Assembly (NCBI RefSeq): GCF_902825325.1
Contig: NZ_CADEAR010000004.1
Coordinates: forward strand, 124,001 to 188,000
Direction of reading: 5' to 3'
DNA: 64,000 bases
DNA from: Brucella tritici
Lineage (GTDB): Bacteria > Pseudomonadota > Alphaproteobacteria > Rhizobiales > Rhizobiaceae
Below are positions 42,899-53,923 of the stretch, one piece after another. The notes under the pieces are model-generated. The model was not told the DNA's origin. It was given only the letters and a program-made list of their open reading frames with translations, and did not search any database. A program made the translations under genes and the position numbers. The first letter of the stretch is position 1. Every line of letters starts with the position of its first letter.

Positions 42899-43306
42899 AT
42901 GAGCCTGATCGTCTATTTCTCCAGCCGGTCGGAAAATACGCACCGGTTTGTCGAGCGGCTTGGAATGCGGTCGAACCGTATCCCGATGGACGGTTCAGGC
43001 GGATTGCAGGTGCGCGAGCCATTCGTGCTCGTGTCGCCCACATATGGTGGCGGCGGCTCCAAGGGCGCTGTCCCCAAACCTGTGATCCGCTTCCTCAACG
43101 ATGAGACCAACCGCTCTTTCATCCGCGGCGTGATTGCCGCGGGAAATAGCAATTTCGGCGAGGCTTTCTGTATCGCCGGCAACATTATCTCCGCCAAATG
43201 TCAGGTTCCCTATCTCTACCGCTTCGAGCTTCTGGGAACCGATGAGGACATTGGCAATGTCAAAAACGGGATGGAACGATTTTGGACACGGCAGACACGA
43301 CCTTGA
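42899..43306 (+). CDS. nrdI: Flavodoxin-like NrdI
   Basis: 135-residue FMN protein that generates the oxidant for assembly of the Mn2-tyrosyl radical cofactor in NrdF. N-terminal [14 protein letters not shown] (phosphate loop), VSPTYGGGG and [12 protein letters not shown] are diagnostic. It overlaps nrdE by 25 bp. Confidence 0.93.
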   Translation: MSLIVYFSSRSENTHRFVERLGMRSNRIPMDGSGGLQVREPFVLVSPTYGGGGSKGAVPKPVIRFLNDETNRSFIRGVIAAGNSNFGEAFCIAGNIISAKCQVPYLYRFELLGTDEDIGNVKNGMERFWTRQTRP

Positions 43307-45501
43307 TCCGAGAGCGCGAGGCACGGCCAGTGGCGCAGGATGCGCCTCAAGCGGCGACTTCCAACAGCAACAAACCGGCAAAATCCTCGGACGGGCTGGA
43401 TTATCACGCGCTCAACGCGATGCTGAACCTTTACGATGACGAGGGAAAAATCCAGCTTGATCGCGACCGGCAGGCTGCACGCCAGTATTTCCTTCAGCAC
43501 GTGAACCAGAACACTGTCTTTTTTCATAATCTGCGGGAAAAGCTCGATTATCTGGTGACGGAGGGATACTACGAGCAGGAGGTGCTGGATCAGTATTCCT
43601 TCAATTTCGTGCGTGACCTTTTCGACGAAGCCTATGCGAGAAAATTTCGTTTTCCGACATTTCTAGGCGCATTCAAATATTATACCAGCTATACGCTGAA
43701 AACCTTCGATGGAAAGCGCTATCTGGAGCGCTATGAAGACCGTGTCTGCATGGTAGCGCTGACGCTGGCGCGCGGCAATGAACAGCTGGCACGCAATCTG
43801 ATGGAGGAGATCATTGCAGGCCGCTACCAGCCTGCGACGCCGACTTTCCTCAATGCAGGCAAGAAGCAGCGCGGCGAGCTCGTTTCCTGTTTTCTGCTGC
43901 GGGTCGAAGACAATATGGAGTCCATCGGGCGCTCGATCAATTCGGCGTTGCAATTGTCGAAGCGGGGCGGCGGGGTGGCCTTGAGCCTTACCAATATTCG
44001 CGAGGCGGGCGCACCTATCAAGCAGATTCAGAACCAATCATCCGGTATCATTCCGGTGATGAAGCTTCTTGAGGATTCCTTTTCCTACGCCAATCAGTTG
44101 GGTGCGCGACAAGGAGCGGGTGCTGTTTACTTGCACGCCCATCACCCGGATATCATGCGCTTTCTGGATACGAAGCGCGAAAACGCCGACGAGAAAATCC
44201 GTATTAAAACCTTGTCGCTTGGTGTGGTCATTCCAGACATTACCTTCGAACTCGCAAAGAACAACGAGGATATGTACCTATTCTCGCCCTATGATGTGGA
44301 GCGGGTTTACGGCGTGCCATTGACCGAGATTTCGGTTACCGAAAAATATCGGGAAATGGTCGACGATGCGCGTATTGCCAAGAAGAAGATCAATGCACGC
44401 GAGTTTTTTCAGGTGTTGGCGGAAATCCAGTTCGAGTCCGGTTATCCCTATATCATGTTCGAGGACACGGTGAACCGCGCCAATCCGATTGACGGGCGCA
44501 TCACCATGAGCAATCTCTGTTCGGAAATCCTCCAGGTGAGTGAGGCGAGCATCTTCGGCGAAGACCTTTCCTATGATCATCTCGGCAAGGATATTTCGTG
44601 CAATCTGGGTTCGCTCAACATTGCATCGGCAATGGACTCGTCCGATTTCGGCAAGACCATCGAAACCTCCATCCGCGCTCTGACAGCAGTTTCCGATATG
44701 AGCCAAATCGGCTCCGTGCCGTCGGTCGTCCGAGGCAATGATGAAAGCCATGCTATCGGTCTCGGCCAGATGAATCTGCATGGTTATCTCGCCCGCGAGC
44801 GGATTTATTACGGCTCGGAGGAGGGCGTCGATTTCACGAATATCTATTTCTATACGGTTACCTATCACGCGATCCGCGCATCGAACCTGATTGCAGTGGA
44901 AACGGGCAAGTCCTTTAAAGGTTTCGAGAAATCTAAATATGCAACAGGTGAATATTTCGACAAATATACCGAGCAGCTTTGGGAACCGGCGACGGAAAAG
45001 GTTCGAAAAATTTTCGAAAAGGCTGGCATTGCGATTCCGATGCAGAATGACTGGCGCGATCTGAAAAATGCGGTGATGGAGGGCGGGCTTTATAACCAGA
45101 ACCTTCAGGCCGTGCCGCCGACAGGCTCGATTTCCTACATCAATCATTCGACGTCATCGATTCATCCGATCGTGTCGAAGATTGAGATCCGCAAGGAGGG
45201 CAAGATCGGTCGCGTCTACTATCCGGCAGCGTTCATGACCGATGACAATCTCGATTACTATCAGGACGCCTATGAGATCGGGCCGGAAAAGATCATCGAC
45301 ACTTACGCGGCGGCGACGCAGCACGTCGATCAGGGCCTATCTTTGACATTGTTCTTCCGCGATACCGCAACGACACGCGATATCAACCGCGCACAGATCT
45401 ACGCGTGGAAGAAGGGCATCAAGACCATCTACTACATTCGCCTGCGCCAGATGGCGCTCTCCGGCACGGAAGTGCAGGGCTGCGTTTCCTGCGCCCTCTG
45501 A
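43282..45501 (+). CDS. nrdE: Class Ib ribonucleotide reductase alpha subunit NrdE
   Basis: 739-residue catalytic subunit that reduces ribonucleoside diphosphates. The N-terminal ATP cone of class Ia is lacking, as usual. The active-site region includes [28 protein letters not shown], and the C-terminal redox pair CVSC. The only start able to include the conserved [13 protein letters not shown] segment is the TTG at 43282 or an internal GTG; TTG 43282 has GGA a few bases upstream and overlaps nrdI. This rare start may lower its translation or couple it to nrdI. Confidence 0.93.
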   Translation: MDTADTTLIREREARPVAQDAPQAATSNSNKPAKSSDGLDYHALNAMLNLYDDEGKIQLDRDRQAARQYFLQHVNQNTVFFHNLREKLDYLVTEGYYEQEVLDQYSFNFVRDLFDEAYARKFRFPTFLGAFKYYTSYTLKTFDGKRYLERYEDRVCMVALTLARGNEQLARNLMEEIIAGRYQPATPTFLNAGKKQRGELVSCFLLRVEDNMESIGRSINSALQLSKRGGGVALSLTNIREAGAPIKQIQNQSSGIIPVMKLLEDSFSYANQLGARQGAGAVYLHAHHPDIMRFLDTKRENADEKIRIKTLSLGVVIPDITFELAKNNEDMYLFSPYDVERVYGVPLTEISVTEKYREMVDDARIAKKKINAREFFQVLAEIQFESGYPYIMFEDTVNRANPIDGRITMSNLCSEILQVSEASIFGEDLSYDHLGKDISCNLGSLNIASAMDSSDFGKTIETSIRALTAVSDMSQIGSVPSVVRGNDESHAIGLGQMNLHGYLARERIYYGSEEGVDFTNIYFYTVTYHAIRASNLIAVETGKSFKGFEKSKYATGEYFDKYTEQLWEPATEKVRKIFEKAGIAIPMQNDWRDLKNAVMEGGLYNQNLQAVPPTGSISYINHSTSSIHPIVSKIEIRKEGKIGRVYYPAAFMTDDNLDYYQDAYEIGPEKIIDTYAAATQHVDQGLSLTLFFRDTATTRDINRAQIYAWKKGIKTIYYIRLRQMALSGTEVQGCVSCAL

Positions 45502-45514
45502 CCACTGGTGATGA

Positions 45515-46504
<990 letters not shown>

Positions 46505-46511
46505 TGGCATC

Positions 46512-46550
46512 TCGGCGCCGCGTAACACCGGTGCCGAAGTTTTCTGTTCT
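46512..46550 (+). terminator. Terminator of the nrd operon
   Basis: TCGGCGCC (46512-46519) pairs with GGTGCCGA (46530-46537) with one G-U, 10-nt loop, followed by AGTTTTCTGTTCT. It separates nrdF from the M42 peptidase gene. Confidence 0.65.
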
Positions 46551-46592
46551 GGAGATGACGTTGACGTTGCGGTCTTGTTTTGCGACACATGA

Positions 46593-47756
46593 ATGATGCA
46601 GACCGCCATCACAATCGATCAGGACTATCTCGTAACACGGCTCAAGGCGCTTCTCGCCATACCGAGCCCGACCGGGTTTACCGACGAAGCCGTGCGTTAT
46701 GTTGCGCGCGAGCTGGAGCATTTGGGACTTGAGGTTATGCTGACGCGCCGGGGGGCTATTCGCGCGCGCAGGGTGGGCCTGACGGAGAGACCGGCGCGTG
46801 GGATCGTATCGCATGTCGATACACTCGGCGCGCAGGTAAAATATCTGAAGGAAAACGGACGGCTGGAACTGGTTTCCATCGGTAACTGGTCAGCGCGTTT
46901 CGCTGAAGGTGCCCGCGTTTCCATCTTTTCGTCCAAAGGAATTTATCGCGGTTCGATCCTGCCGTTGAAAGCTTCCGGCCATACATTCAATGACGAAGTC
47001 GATACGCAGCCGGTCGGCTGGCCTTATGTCGAACTCCGCGTCGATGCGCTCGCCCGAAATCGTGATGATCTGCTGCAGCTCGGTATCGATGTCGGTGACA
47101 TAGTTGCTGTCGATCCCGCGCCCGAATTCATCGATAATGGCTTTATCGTCTCGCGTCACCTTGATGACAAGGCAGGCGTTGCAATCATGCTTGCGGCCCT
47201 CGAAGCGATGCAGAGAGCCAATGTGGAAACGCCGGTCGACAGCTATTGGCTGTTCACCATCGGCGAGGAAGTTGGAGTGGGTGCCTCTGCGGTCGTTGTG
47301 CCGGATATTGCCTCGCTGGTCGCCATCGATAATGGAACGACTGCACCAGGCCAGAATTCATCGGAGTTCGGTGTCACGCTTGCCATGGCGGACCAGACCG
47401 GACCGTTCGATTACCATCTGACGAAGAAACTCTACGAGCTTTGCGGAGAGCATGACATTCAGGTCCAGAAGGACGTGTTCCGTTATTATCGTTCTGATGC
47501 CGCGTCTGCGGTTGAGGCCGGGCATGATGTGCGCACGGCTTTGCTGACCTTCGGTGTCGATGCCTCGCATGGTTATGAGCGCATTCATCTAAGCGCTCTG
47601 ACTTCCATTGCAAAACTTGCAGTTCATTATGCAATGAGCGAAGTCGAGATCAAACGCGATGCCGAGGAAACCGCCAAGGGCCTCAAGGGTTTCACGCATC
47701 AGAAATCGACCAAGGCCGAGCAGGATCTCAAGCCTGAAGATACACCTGCAGAATAA
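46593..47756 (+). CDS. M42-family metallopeptidase of the NAGGN osmoprotectant system
   Basis: 387-residue aminopeptidase-like protein. Metal ligands fit family M42: His in SHVDTLGA, Asp in RHLDDKAG, Glu pair in IGEEVGVG, Asp in AIDNGT and His in DASHGYERIH. The NGRLELVSIGNWSARFAEGARV and FGVDASHGYERIHLSAL segments match the subgroup found beside N-acetylglutaminylglutamine amide (NAGGN) genes. It may trim or recycle the dipeptide when osmotic stress ends. Here it is 6 kb from the two biosynthetic genes. Two ATGs occur at 46593 and 46596, with weak ribosome sites. Confidence 0.85.
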   Translation: MMQTAITIDQDYLVTRLKALLAIPSPTGFTDEAVRYVARELEHLGLEVMLTRRGAIRARRVGLTERPARGIVSHVDTLGAQVKYLKENGRLELVSIGNWSARFAEGARVSIFSSKGIYRGSILPLKASGHTFNDEVDTQPVGWPYVELRVDALARNRDDLLQLGIDVGDIVAVDPAPEFIDNGFIVSRHLDDKAGVAIMLAALEAMQRANVETPVDSYWLFTIGEEVGVGASAVVVPDIASLVAIDNGTTAPGQNSSEFGVTLAMADQTGPFDYHLTKKLYELCGEHDIQVQKDVFRYYRSDAASAVEAGHDVRTALLTFGVDASHGYERIHLSALTSIAKLAVHYAMSEVEIKRDAEETAKGLKGFTHQKSTKAEQDLKPEDTPAE

Positions 47757-47779
47757 ACTTGGAACTTTCCGAAATCACA

Positions 47780-47803
47780 AGCGGGCTGAGGCCCGCTTTT
47801 TTT
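47780..47803 (+). terminator. Rho-independent terminator after the M42 peptidase
   Basis: AGCGGGC (47780-47786)/GCCCGCT (47791-47797), loop TGAG, followed by a run of seven T. It shows that the peptidase and the peptide transporter are separate transcripts. Confidence 0.92.
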
Positions 47804-47829
47804 GTCTCGTTAAAATTAATTATGATAAT

Positions 47830-47859
47830 TCATTGATGATCATTGATTTATGCCTATAA
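47830..47859 (+). promoter_or_regulatory. Promoter/operator region of the peptide transporter
   Basis: Direct repeats TCATTGAT at 47830-47837 and 47840-47847 (10 bp apart, one helical turn) overlap the -35 area. A -10-like TATAAA lies at 47854-47859. Likely binding region for the GntR regulator encoded at the end of the operon, by position only. Confidence 0.45.
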
Positions 47860-47898
47860 ATTAGATTCCGACGGATTTGACAAATGAAGGGGAACCCC

Positions 47899-49461
47899 AT
47901 GAGAAGGTTATTCCGTGCCGTTCTGACTGCTATGGCGCTTTCGGTCGCCGGGGCGGGCACAGTCGCGCTGGCGCAAACGCCGCCCAATGTGCTGATTGTC
48001 GGACAGATTGCGGAGCCGCAATCACTGGATCCGCATACAGTTACGGCCACCAATGATTTCCGCATTCTGGTCAACATTTACGATGGCTTGGTGCGTTACA
48101 AAGACGGGACGCTGGAAGTGGAGCCAGCTTTGGCCGAAAGCTGGACGATCTCGGATGACGGCAAGACCTATACGTTCAAGCTGCGCCAGGGCGTGAAATT
48201 TCATGACGGATCGGATTTCAATGCTGAGGCGGTCAAATTCAACTTCGACAGAATGCTGAAGGAAGACCATCCGTTCTATAACACCGGCCCATTTCCGCTT
48301 TCGTTCAACTTCTCGTCTATCGATGCGGTCAATACACTCGACGATCATACGGTCGAATTCAAGTTGAAGGAATCTTTCGCCCCGTTCCTCTCCAATCTGG
48401 CCTATCCAACCGGCCTGATCGTTTCTCCCGAAGCGGTCAAAAAATACGGTAAGGAATTTGGCCGTCATCCATCGGGAACCGGCCCTTTCAAATTCGCAGA
48501 ATGGCAATCCGGCCAGCGTGTGGTGGTGGAACGCAATCCCGATTATTGGGATAAGGCACCGGCACTGGAAGCAATCGTGTTCCGCCCGATCACGGATGCC
48601 AATACCCGCGTTGCGGAGATGATGGCGGGCGGGCTGGATGTCATGGTGGAAGTACCGCCGGACAATCTTGCCACATTCAAGCAGGACGCGAATTTCGTGG
48701 TCGCCGAACAGGCTGGGCCCCATGTGTGGTTCACTATCCTGAATGCGAAGAGCGGTCCATTCGCGGATAAGAAAGTGCGTCAGGCGGCGAATTATGCGGT
48801 CAACAAGCAGGGGCTTGTCGATAATGTTTTGCAGGGTTCCGCAACTGTTGCTGCGGGGCCGATCCCACCCGCCTTCAACTGGGTCGAGAACAAAACCGAA
48901 CCCTATCCCTATGATCCGGAAAAGGCCAAGGCGCTCCTTGCCGAAGCTGGTGCAAGCAATCCCGAAGTCACGTTCTATGTGACCGAAGGCGGTTCTGGCA
49001 TGCTTGATCCAATCACGATGGGTGCCGCAATCCAGGCCGATCTTCAGGCTGTGGGCTTCAAGGTCAAGATTGAAACCTATGAGTGGAACACGTTCCTTGG
49101 CAGGGTCAATCCGGGGCTGGAAGGCAAGGCCGATATGGCCGAGATGGCATGGATGACCAATGATCCGGACACGGTGCCTTATCTGACGCTTCGCAGCGAC
49201 GCACTGCCGGACAAGGGCGGTTTCAATTCCGGTTACTATTCCAACCCCAAAGTGGATGAGCTTCTGGAAAAGGCGCGGTCATCGACCGATCAAACCGAGC
49301 GCGGCAAGCTTTATGGCGAAGTGCAGAGCATTGTCCGTGACGATGCACCATGGCTGTTCGTGGCGAACTGGAAGCAAAATGCAGTCACGACCGCTGCCGT
49401 CAAGGGGTTCAAGTTGCAGCCGTCCTTCCTGCTGCATTTGAAAGACGTAACCAAGGAATAA
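47899..49461 (+). CDS. Peptide ABC transporter substrate-binding protein
   Basis: 520-residue family 5 (DppA/OppA-type) binding protein. Signal peptide MRRLFRAVLTAMALSVAGAGTVALA, then the family motif LDPHTVTATNDFRILVNIYDGLVRYKDG and FKLRQGVKFHDG. AAGGGG lies 6 bp before ATG 47899. It is the first gene of a complete transporter operon placed between NAGGN genes, so the ligand may be a small amidated or acetylated peptide. Proteins of this class also bind opines, nickel and glutathione, so this is uncertain. Confidence 0.87.
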   Translation: MRRLFRAVLTAMALSVAGAGTVALAQTPPNVLIVGQIAEPQSLDPHTVTATNDFRILVNIYDGLVRYKDGTLEVEPALAESWTISDDGKTYTFKLRQGVKFHDGSDFNAEAVKFNFDRMLKEDHPFYNTGPFPLSFNFSSIDAVNTLDDHTVEFKLKESFAPFLSNLAYPTGLIVSPEAVKKYGKEFGRHPSGTGPFKFAEWQSGQRVVVERNPDYWDKAPALEAIVFRPITDANTRVAEMMAGGLDVMVEVPPDNLATFKQDANFVVAEQAGPHVWFTILNAKSGPFADKKVRQAANYAVNKQGLVDNVLQGSATVAAGPIPPAFNWVENKTEPYPYDPEKAKALLAEAGASNPEVTFYVTEGGSGMLDPITMGAAIQADLQAVGFKVKIETYEWNTFLGRVNPGLEGKADMAEMAWMTNDPDTVPYLTLRSDALPDKGGFNSGYYSNPKVDELLEKARSSTDQTERGKLYGEVQSIVRDDAPWLFVANWKQNAVTTAAVKGFKLQPSFLLHLKDVTKE

Positions 49462-49476
49462 GCAGGGAGGGCATTC

Positions 49477-50424
49477 ATGCCAGCCTATATCCTCAAGCGA
49501 CTTTTGGCCGTTGTTCCTGTGTTGCTCGGGCTCTCGATCATTGTTTTTCTCGTCATGGCGATGATCCCCGGTGATACGGCGACTGCGTTGCTCGGATCAT
49601 ACGCAACACCGGAAAATGTCGAGCGGATCAATCGCGATCTCGGTCTCGACAAGCCGTTGCTGCAACAATACTTCATCTGGATGGGCAATCTCCTGCATGG
49701 GGATTTCGGGCGTTCCTTCGTACTCAATCGTCCGGTGCTGGATGAGGTTATGGAGCGCTTTCAGGCGACACTCGTGCTTGCGGGCGTAGCGCTGGTACTG
49801 TGTTCAGTCTTCGGCCTGCTCTCGGGCATCGTTTCGGCGGTACGCCAGTTCGGCTGGGCAGACAGGACGATCACTTTCATCGTGCTTGCCGGAATTTCCA
49901 TTCCTTCATTCTGGTTGGGGCTGCTTCTGATTTATCTCTTCGCGGTTCATTGGCGCATTCTGCCAGCGTCCGGCATGTATGCTGTTTATGGCGGCGGTGA
50001 CCTGAAGGATCTGCTCTGGCATCTGATCCTGCCTGCCACGACACTGGCCGTGGTGGCGGCAGGCGTGATCGCACGTCTGACCCGCGGCGCGATGCTGGAA
50101 GTGCTTCGTCAGGACTATATCCGGACAGCCCGGGCCAAAGGTCTCAACGAACTTCGTGTGATATATGGTCATGCGTTTCGCGCCGCACTTGTCAGCGTCA
50201 TTCCTGTGATCGGTATTCAGGCGGGATTTGTGCTGGGCGGCGCCGTCTACATCGAAACCGTGTTCCAGTGGCCCGGTATTGGCGCCATGCTGGTGAAAGC
50301 CATTTCCACCCGCGATATCTTGCTGGTGCAGGGTGGCGTGCTTGTGGTTGCCGCGAGTTATGTCCTTTTCAATCTGCTCGCTGATGTCATCCAGACCATG
50401 CTCGATCCAAGGATACGCTCATGA
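49477..50424 (+). CDS. Peptide ABC transporter permease (DppB-like)
   Basis: 315-residue inner-membrane permease with six transmembrane segments. N-terminal YILKRLLAVVPVLLGLSIIVFLVM and the EAA-type loop YIRTARAKGLNELRVIYGHAFR are diagnostic. The stop overlaps the next start by ATGA (50421-50424). Confidence 0.88.
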   Translation: MPAYILKRLLAVVPVLLGLSIIVFLVMAMIPGDTATALLGSYATPENVERINRDLGLDKPLLQQYFIWMGNLLHGDFGRSFVLNRPVLDEVMERFQATLVLAGVALVLCSVFGLLSGIVSAVRQFGWADRTITFIVLAGISIPSFWLGLLLIYLFAVHWRILPASGMYAVYGGGDLKDLLWHLILPATTLAVVAAGVIARLTRGAMLEVLRQDYIRTARAKGLNELRVIYGHAFRAALVSVIPVIGIQAGFVLGGAVYIETVFQWPGIGAMLVKAISTRDILLVQGGVLVVAASYVLFNLLADVIQTMLDPRIRS

Positions 50425-52220
50425 GCGCGCTTCCAGAAATTTCTGCCGCGCCAACGGCGGTCCGCATGTCATCATGGCAGCTCCTGATGAGCAATCGACT
50501 GGCGGCTTTCGGTTTTTTTATGCTGGTCCTGATCTGCCTCGTCATTCTGCTGGCCCCGGTTCTCCCGCTTCCCAATCCTGACGCGACTTCTCCCGCAATG
50601 CGGTTGAAACCCGTGTTCAGCGAAGGACATCTTCTTGGAACGGATCAGCTTGGGCGCGATATATTGAGTCGTGTCATATGGGGCACGCGGGTGTCTGTCG
50701 CAGTAGGATTTGCAGCGACGCTGATCGCAGCGATCGTTGGCTCGGCGATCGGTCTCGTGGCCGGCTATGCGGGTGGACGAACCGACAATTTGATGATGCG
50801 CGGCATCGATATGCTGATGGCATTCCCTTATATCCTGCTGGCGCTGGCTATCGTGGCCGTACTCGGGCCTGGCCTGATGAATGCGCTCTACGCGATCGCC
50901 GTGGTCAATATTCCGTTCTTCGCGCGTAATGTTCGCGGGGTTACGCTTGGTCTCGCGCATCGTGAGTTTATTGATGCTGCCCGGCTCTCCGGGAAAAGTC
51001 CGGTTTCGATCCTGTTAAGCGAAGTGCTGCCCAATGTGCTGCCGGTTATCGTCATTACCATGTCGACCACGGCGGGCTGGATGATCCTCGAAACGGCGGG
51101 CCTGAGCTTCCTCGGTCTTGGCGCGCAGCCGCCGCAGGCCGATCTCGGCTCCATGCTCGGCGAGGGCCGCGCGCAACTGTTCAATGCCCCGCATGTCTCC
51201 ATCGTGCCGGGATTGATGATCTTCCTGCTGGTCATCAGTCTCAACGTATTGGGAGATGGGGTGCGCGATGTTCTCGATCCGCGATTGCGGTCAGGTGCGC
51301 TGGGGCGGCCAGATGCTGTAACCGATATTGCCAAGGACCGGTCATCGCCCATGATCAAGGATAGCGAAAAAGCTCTTTCTATTGCCGGTCTCGAAACGGG
51401 CTTTGTCAATGGTGGGCATTTCACCCCCGCTGTCCGCAATGTTTCACTGGAACTTGAACGCGGCGAATGTCTCGGCCTGATCGGGGAGAGCGGATCGGGC
51501 AAAAGCGTGACCGCCCTGTCAGTAATGGGCCTCGTGGCGTCCCCGCCCGGACTTATCCGCAACGGCGCGATCTATCTGGGCGACCGGGACGTTCTTTCAA
51601 TGTCTGAAACCGAGTTGACGGCGGCACGGGGCGCAAGAGTTGCTTATGTGTTTCAGGACCCACTGACGACGTTGCATCCTATGTATCCGGTCGGTCGGCA
51701 GGTCGAGGAAGCAATTGCAGCGCATCGGCGGATTGGAGCCAGTGAGCGGTGGGAACAGGCGATTGTGCTTCTTGGCAAGGTTGGCATTCCAGATGCAGCG
51801 GAACGGGCCAATCACTATCCGCACCAGCTTTCAGGTGGCCAGCGTCAGCGTGTCGGCATTGCCATGGCTCTGGCCAATGATCCAGACATCATCATTGCGG
51901 ACGAGCCTACCACGGCGCTCGATGTCACGGTGCAGGCGCACATTCTCAAGCTGCTACGCGATCTCCAGCGCGAGCGCGGCATGGCTCTCCTGTTTATCAC
52001 CCATGATTTTGGAGTGGTTTCGGAGATTTGCGACCGCGTGGCAGTGATGAAAGACGGTGAAATAGTCGAGACAGGTACGACTGCGGAAGTTCTTTCCAAT
52101 CCGCAGCATAGCTATACGAAGCGCTTGATTGCCTGTGTTCCCGAACTTGGGCAGGGAGCCGGCTTTCTGGACCGTGTGGCTGATCTCTTCAGATACGAGA
52201 ACGGGAAGGCGACAGGATGA
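50421..52220 (+). CDS. Fused peptide ABC transporter permease and ATPase (DppC-DppD)
   Basis: 599-residue fusion. Residues about 1-290 are a DppC-type permease ([52 protein letters not shown]) and about 315-599 a DppD-type ATPase. The ATPase has Walker [10 protein letters not shown] near 355-363, [16 protein letters not shown] and [13 protein letters not shown]. The usual C-terminal oligopeptide tail follows. The join is in frame with a short linker ([17 protein letters not shown]) and no sign of frameshift. Such fusions occur in the family and fix the permease:ATPase ratio. Overlaps the next gene by ATGA. Confidence 0.88.
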   Translation: MSALPEISAAPTAVRMSSWQLLMSNRLAAFGFFMLVLICLVILLAPVLPLPNPDATSPAMRLKPVFSEGHLLGTDQLGRDILSRVIWGTRVSVAVGFAATLIAAIVGSAIGLVAGYAGGRTDNLMMRGIDMLMAFPYILLALAIVAVLGPGLMNALYAIAVVNIPFFARNVRGVTLGLAHREFIDAARLSGKSPVSILLSEVLPNVLPVIVITMSTTAGWMILETAGLSFLGLGAQPPQADLGSMLGEGRAQLFNAPHVSIVPGLMIFLLVISLNVLGDGVRDVLDPRLRSGALGRPDAVTDIAKDRSSPMIKDSEKALSIAGLETGFVNGGHFTPAVRNVSLELERGECLGLIGESGSGKSVTALSVMGLVASPPGLIRNGAIYLGDRDVLSMSETELTAARGARVAYVFQDPLTTLHPMYPVGRQVEEAIAAHRRIGASERWEQAIVLLGKVGIPDAAERANHYPHQLSGGQRQRVGIAMALANDPDIIIADEPTTALDVTVQAHILKLLRDLQRERGMALLFITHDFGVVSEICDRVAVMKDGEIVETGTTAEVLSNPQHSYTKRLIACVPELGQGAGFLDRVADLFRYENGKATG

Positions 52221-53014
52221 GCGACAATGCGATCAGCGTGCGCGATCTCAGCAAAACCTTTGGTGGCGGGCGAAGCTTTCTGGGGAAGGAGCGCCACAAA
52301 GTCGAGGCCGTTAAACGTGTTTCGCTTGATCTCAGAAGCGGCGAGACATTGGCCATTGTCGGCGAAAGCGGGTCGGGCAAAAGCACGCTCGCCAGAATGC
52401 TTGTCGGGTTGACCGAGCCGACTGACGGCACGATGACGATTGCGGGTCGAGATTCAAGCGAACTGCGGAATTCGGGCGCACAGGCATTCGGCAAGGTCAT
52501 ACAATATGTGTTTCAGGACCCTGTTGCTTCACTCAATCCCAGAAAGACGATCCGCCAGATACTGGAAACACCGCTCAAGCTTCTGGGCGGGCTGGATTCT
52601 GCACAACGCCGGCAGCGCATGATCCAATTGCTCGACGCCGTTCAGATGCCCAATGATACGTTGGAACGATATCCGCACGAGTTTTCCGGCGGACAGGCGC
52701 AACGCATCGCCATTGCCCGCACGCTGGCTGCGGAAGCGGAAATTATCGTTCTCGATGAGCCGGTCAGCGCACTCGATGTGTCCGTTCAGGCGCAGGTTCT
52801 ATTGCTTCTCGATCAACTGAAGAAGGAGTTTGGTCTCTCCTACCTCTTCATCAGCCACGATCTTGCTGTGGTGGAGGCCATCTCTGACAGGGTCGCCGTG
52901 ATGTATTTCGGGGAAATAGTCGAGGAAGCGACCGCAAGCGATCTTTTTGCCAGACCGGAACATGCCTATACACGACAACTCGTGGAAAGCGCTCCGCGCA
53001 TCAGGAGAGAGTAA
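52217..53014 (+). CDS. Peptide ABC transporter ATP-binding protein (DppF-like)
   Basis: 265-residue ATPase. Walker [10 protein letters not shown] near 49-57, FSGGQAQRIAIARTLA, Walker B IIVLDEPVSALDVS, switch His in FISHDLAVVE. It ends before the long C-terminal tail often seen in DppF. It partners the ATPase half of the upstream fusion. Confidence 0.88.
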   Translation: MSDNAISVRDLSKTFGGGRSFLGKERHKVEAVKRVSLDLRSGETLAIVGESGSGKSTLARMLVGLTEPTDGTMTIAGRDSSELRNSGAQAFGKVIQYVFQDPVASLNPRKTIRQILETPLKLLGGLDSAQRRQRMIQLLDAVQMPNDTLERYPHEFSGGQAQRIAIARTLAAEAEIIVLDEPVSALDVSVQAQVLLLLDQLKKEFGLSYLFISHDLAVVEAISDRVAVMYFGEIVEEATASDLFARPEHAYTRQLVESAPRIRRE

Positions 53015-53020
53015 CAGACT

Positions 53021-53800
53021 ATGGTCAGACCGGGCCGGAATTCCGATCACGAACCGCAACCGCGCGCGAGGGCGGTAAAAGCCCGGCGGCGGCCGGAGGA
53101 GATTGCCGATCGTATCAAGGATGTCATCCGTTCCGATGCATTGAAACCGGGAGACCGCCTGCCGCAGGAAAAGGAATTGATCGATCAGTTCAAGGCAGCC
53201 AAGGGCACCGTGCGCGAAGCGATGAAGGCGCTGGAAACGCAGGGGCTGATTTTTACGCGCAGCGGCCCTGGCGGCGGCGCCTTTGTGGCCGAGCCTTCCG
53301 CTCAGCATGCAATGGAAATGCTTGGAAGCTATTTCTTTTTCGACCAGCCGAGCCTTGCCGAAGTCTATGCCATTCGCAAGCTTCTCGAACCGGAAGTCGC
53401 TACCTTGCTGTGCGGAAGACTGACCGGCGACGATATTGCGCAGTTGGAAAACACAATGCGGGTCTATGACCGTCCGCCGGTCGATCTTGATGATCAATAC
53501 CACCAGCGCGTCGCGGAACTGGATTTCCATTCCTCGCTGGCGCAACTCTGTCCCGATCGGTTGCTGGGCTTCATCTGCGGGTTGACCCATAATCTATTGC
53601 GAAGCCTGCCGATAGCGCGGGCGATCTATGCCGATCCGACACCGGCTTCGCGCGAAGAAGGACTTATTTTCCAGCACCGATTGCTTACGGCGCTTGTTGA
53701 AAATCGTCGTGAAGATGCCCGCCGTATTACGTATGAGCATATGGTTTCAGCCGAAAACTATATGCTTTCCAAGGCGAGTACAGTCGGGAAAACCGCATAA
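53021..53800 (+). CDS. GntR-family regulator, FCD subfamily
   Basis: 259-residue regulator. The winged helix at about 20-90 (RRPEEIADRIKDVIRSDALKPGDRLPQEKELIDQFKAAKGTVREAMKALETQGLI) is followed by an FCD effector domain with His/Asp residues (ELDFHSSLAQL, LIFQHRLLTAL, ITYEHMVSAE). It follows the transporter ATPase by 6 bp and is probably co-transcribed, so it would sense the imported compound and regulate uptake. Confidence 0.85.
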   Translation: MVRPGRNSDHEPQPRARAVKARRRPEEIADRIKDVIRSDALKPGDRLPQEKELIDQFKAAKGTVREAMKALETQGLIFTRSGPGGGAFVAEPSAQHAMEMLGSYFFFDQPSLAEVYAIRKLLEPEVATLLCGRLTGDDIAQLENTMRVYDRPPVDLDDQYHQRVAELDFHSSLAQLCPDRLLGFICGLTHNLLRSLPIARAIYADPTPASREEGLIFQHRLLTALVENRREDARRITYEHMVSAENYMLSKASTVGKTA

Positions 53801-53923
53801 AGAGAGCTAAAAAGTTGGGAACCATCCCGGCGCTCCCGCATTTGCAACTATGCAGGCCGCCGCCATAACAGACGCGACGGCCTCATTTGTTTATGAATGA
53901 CAATGGAGGTTTCGACCCTTTTT

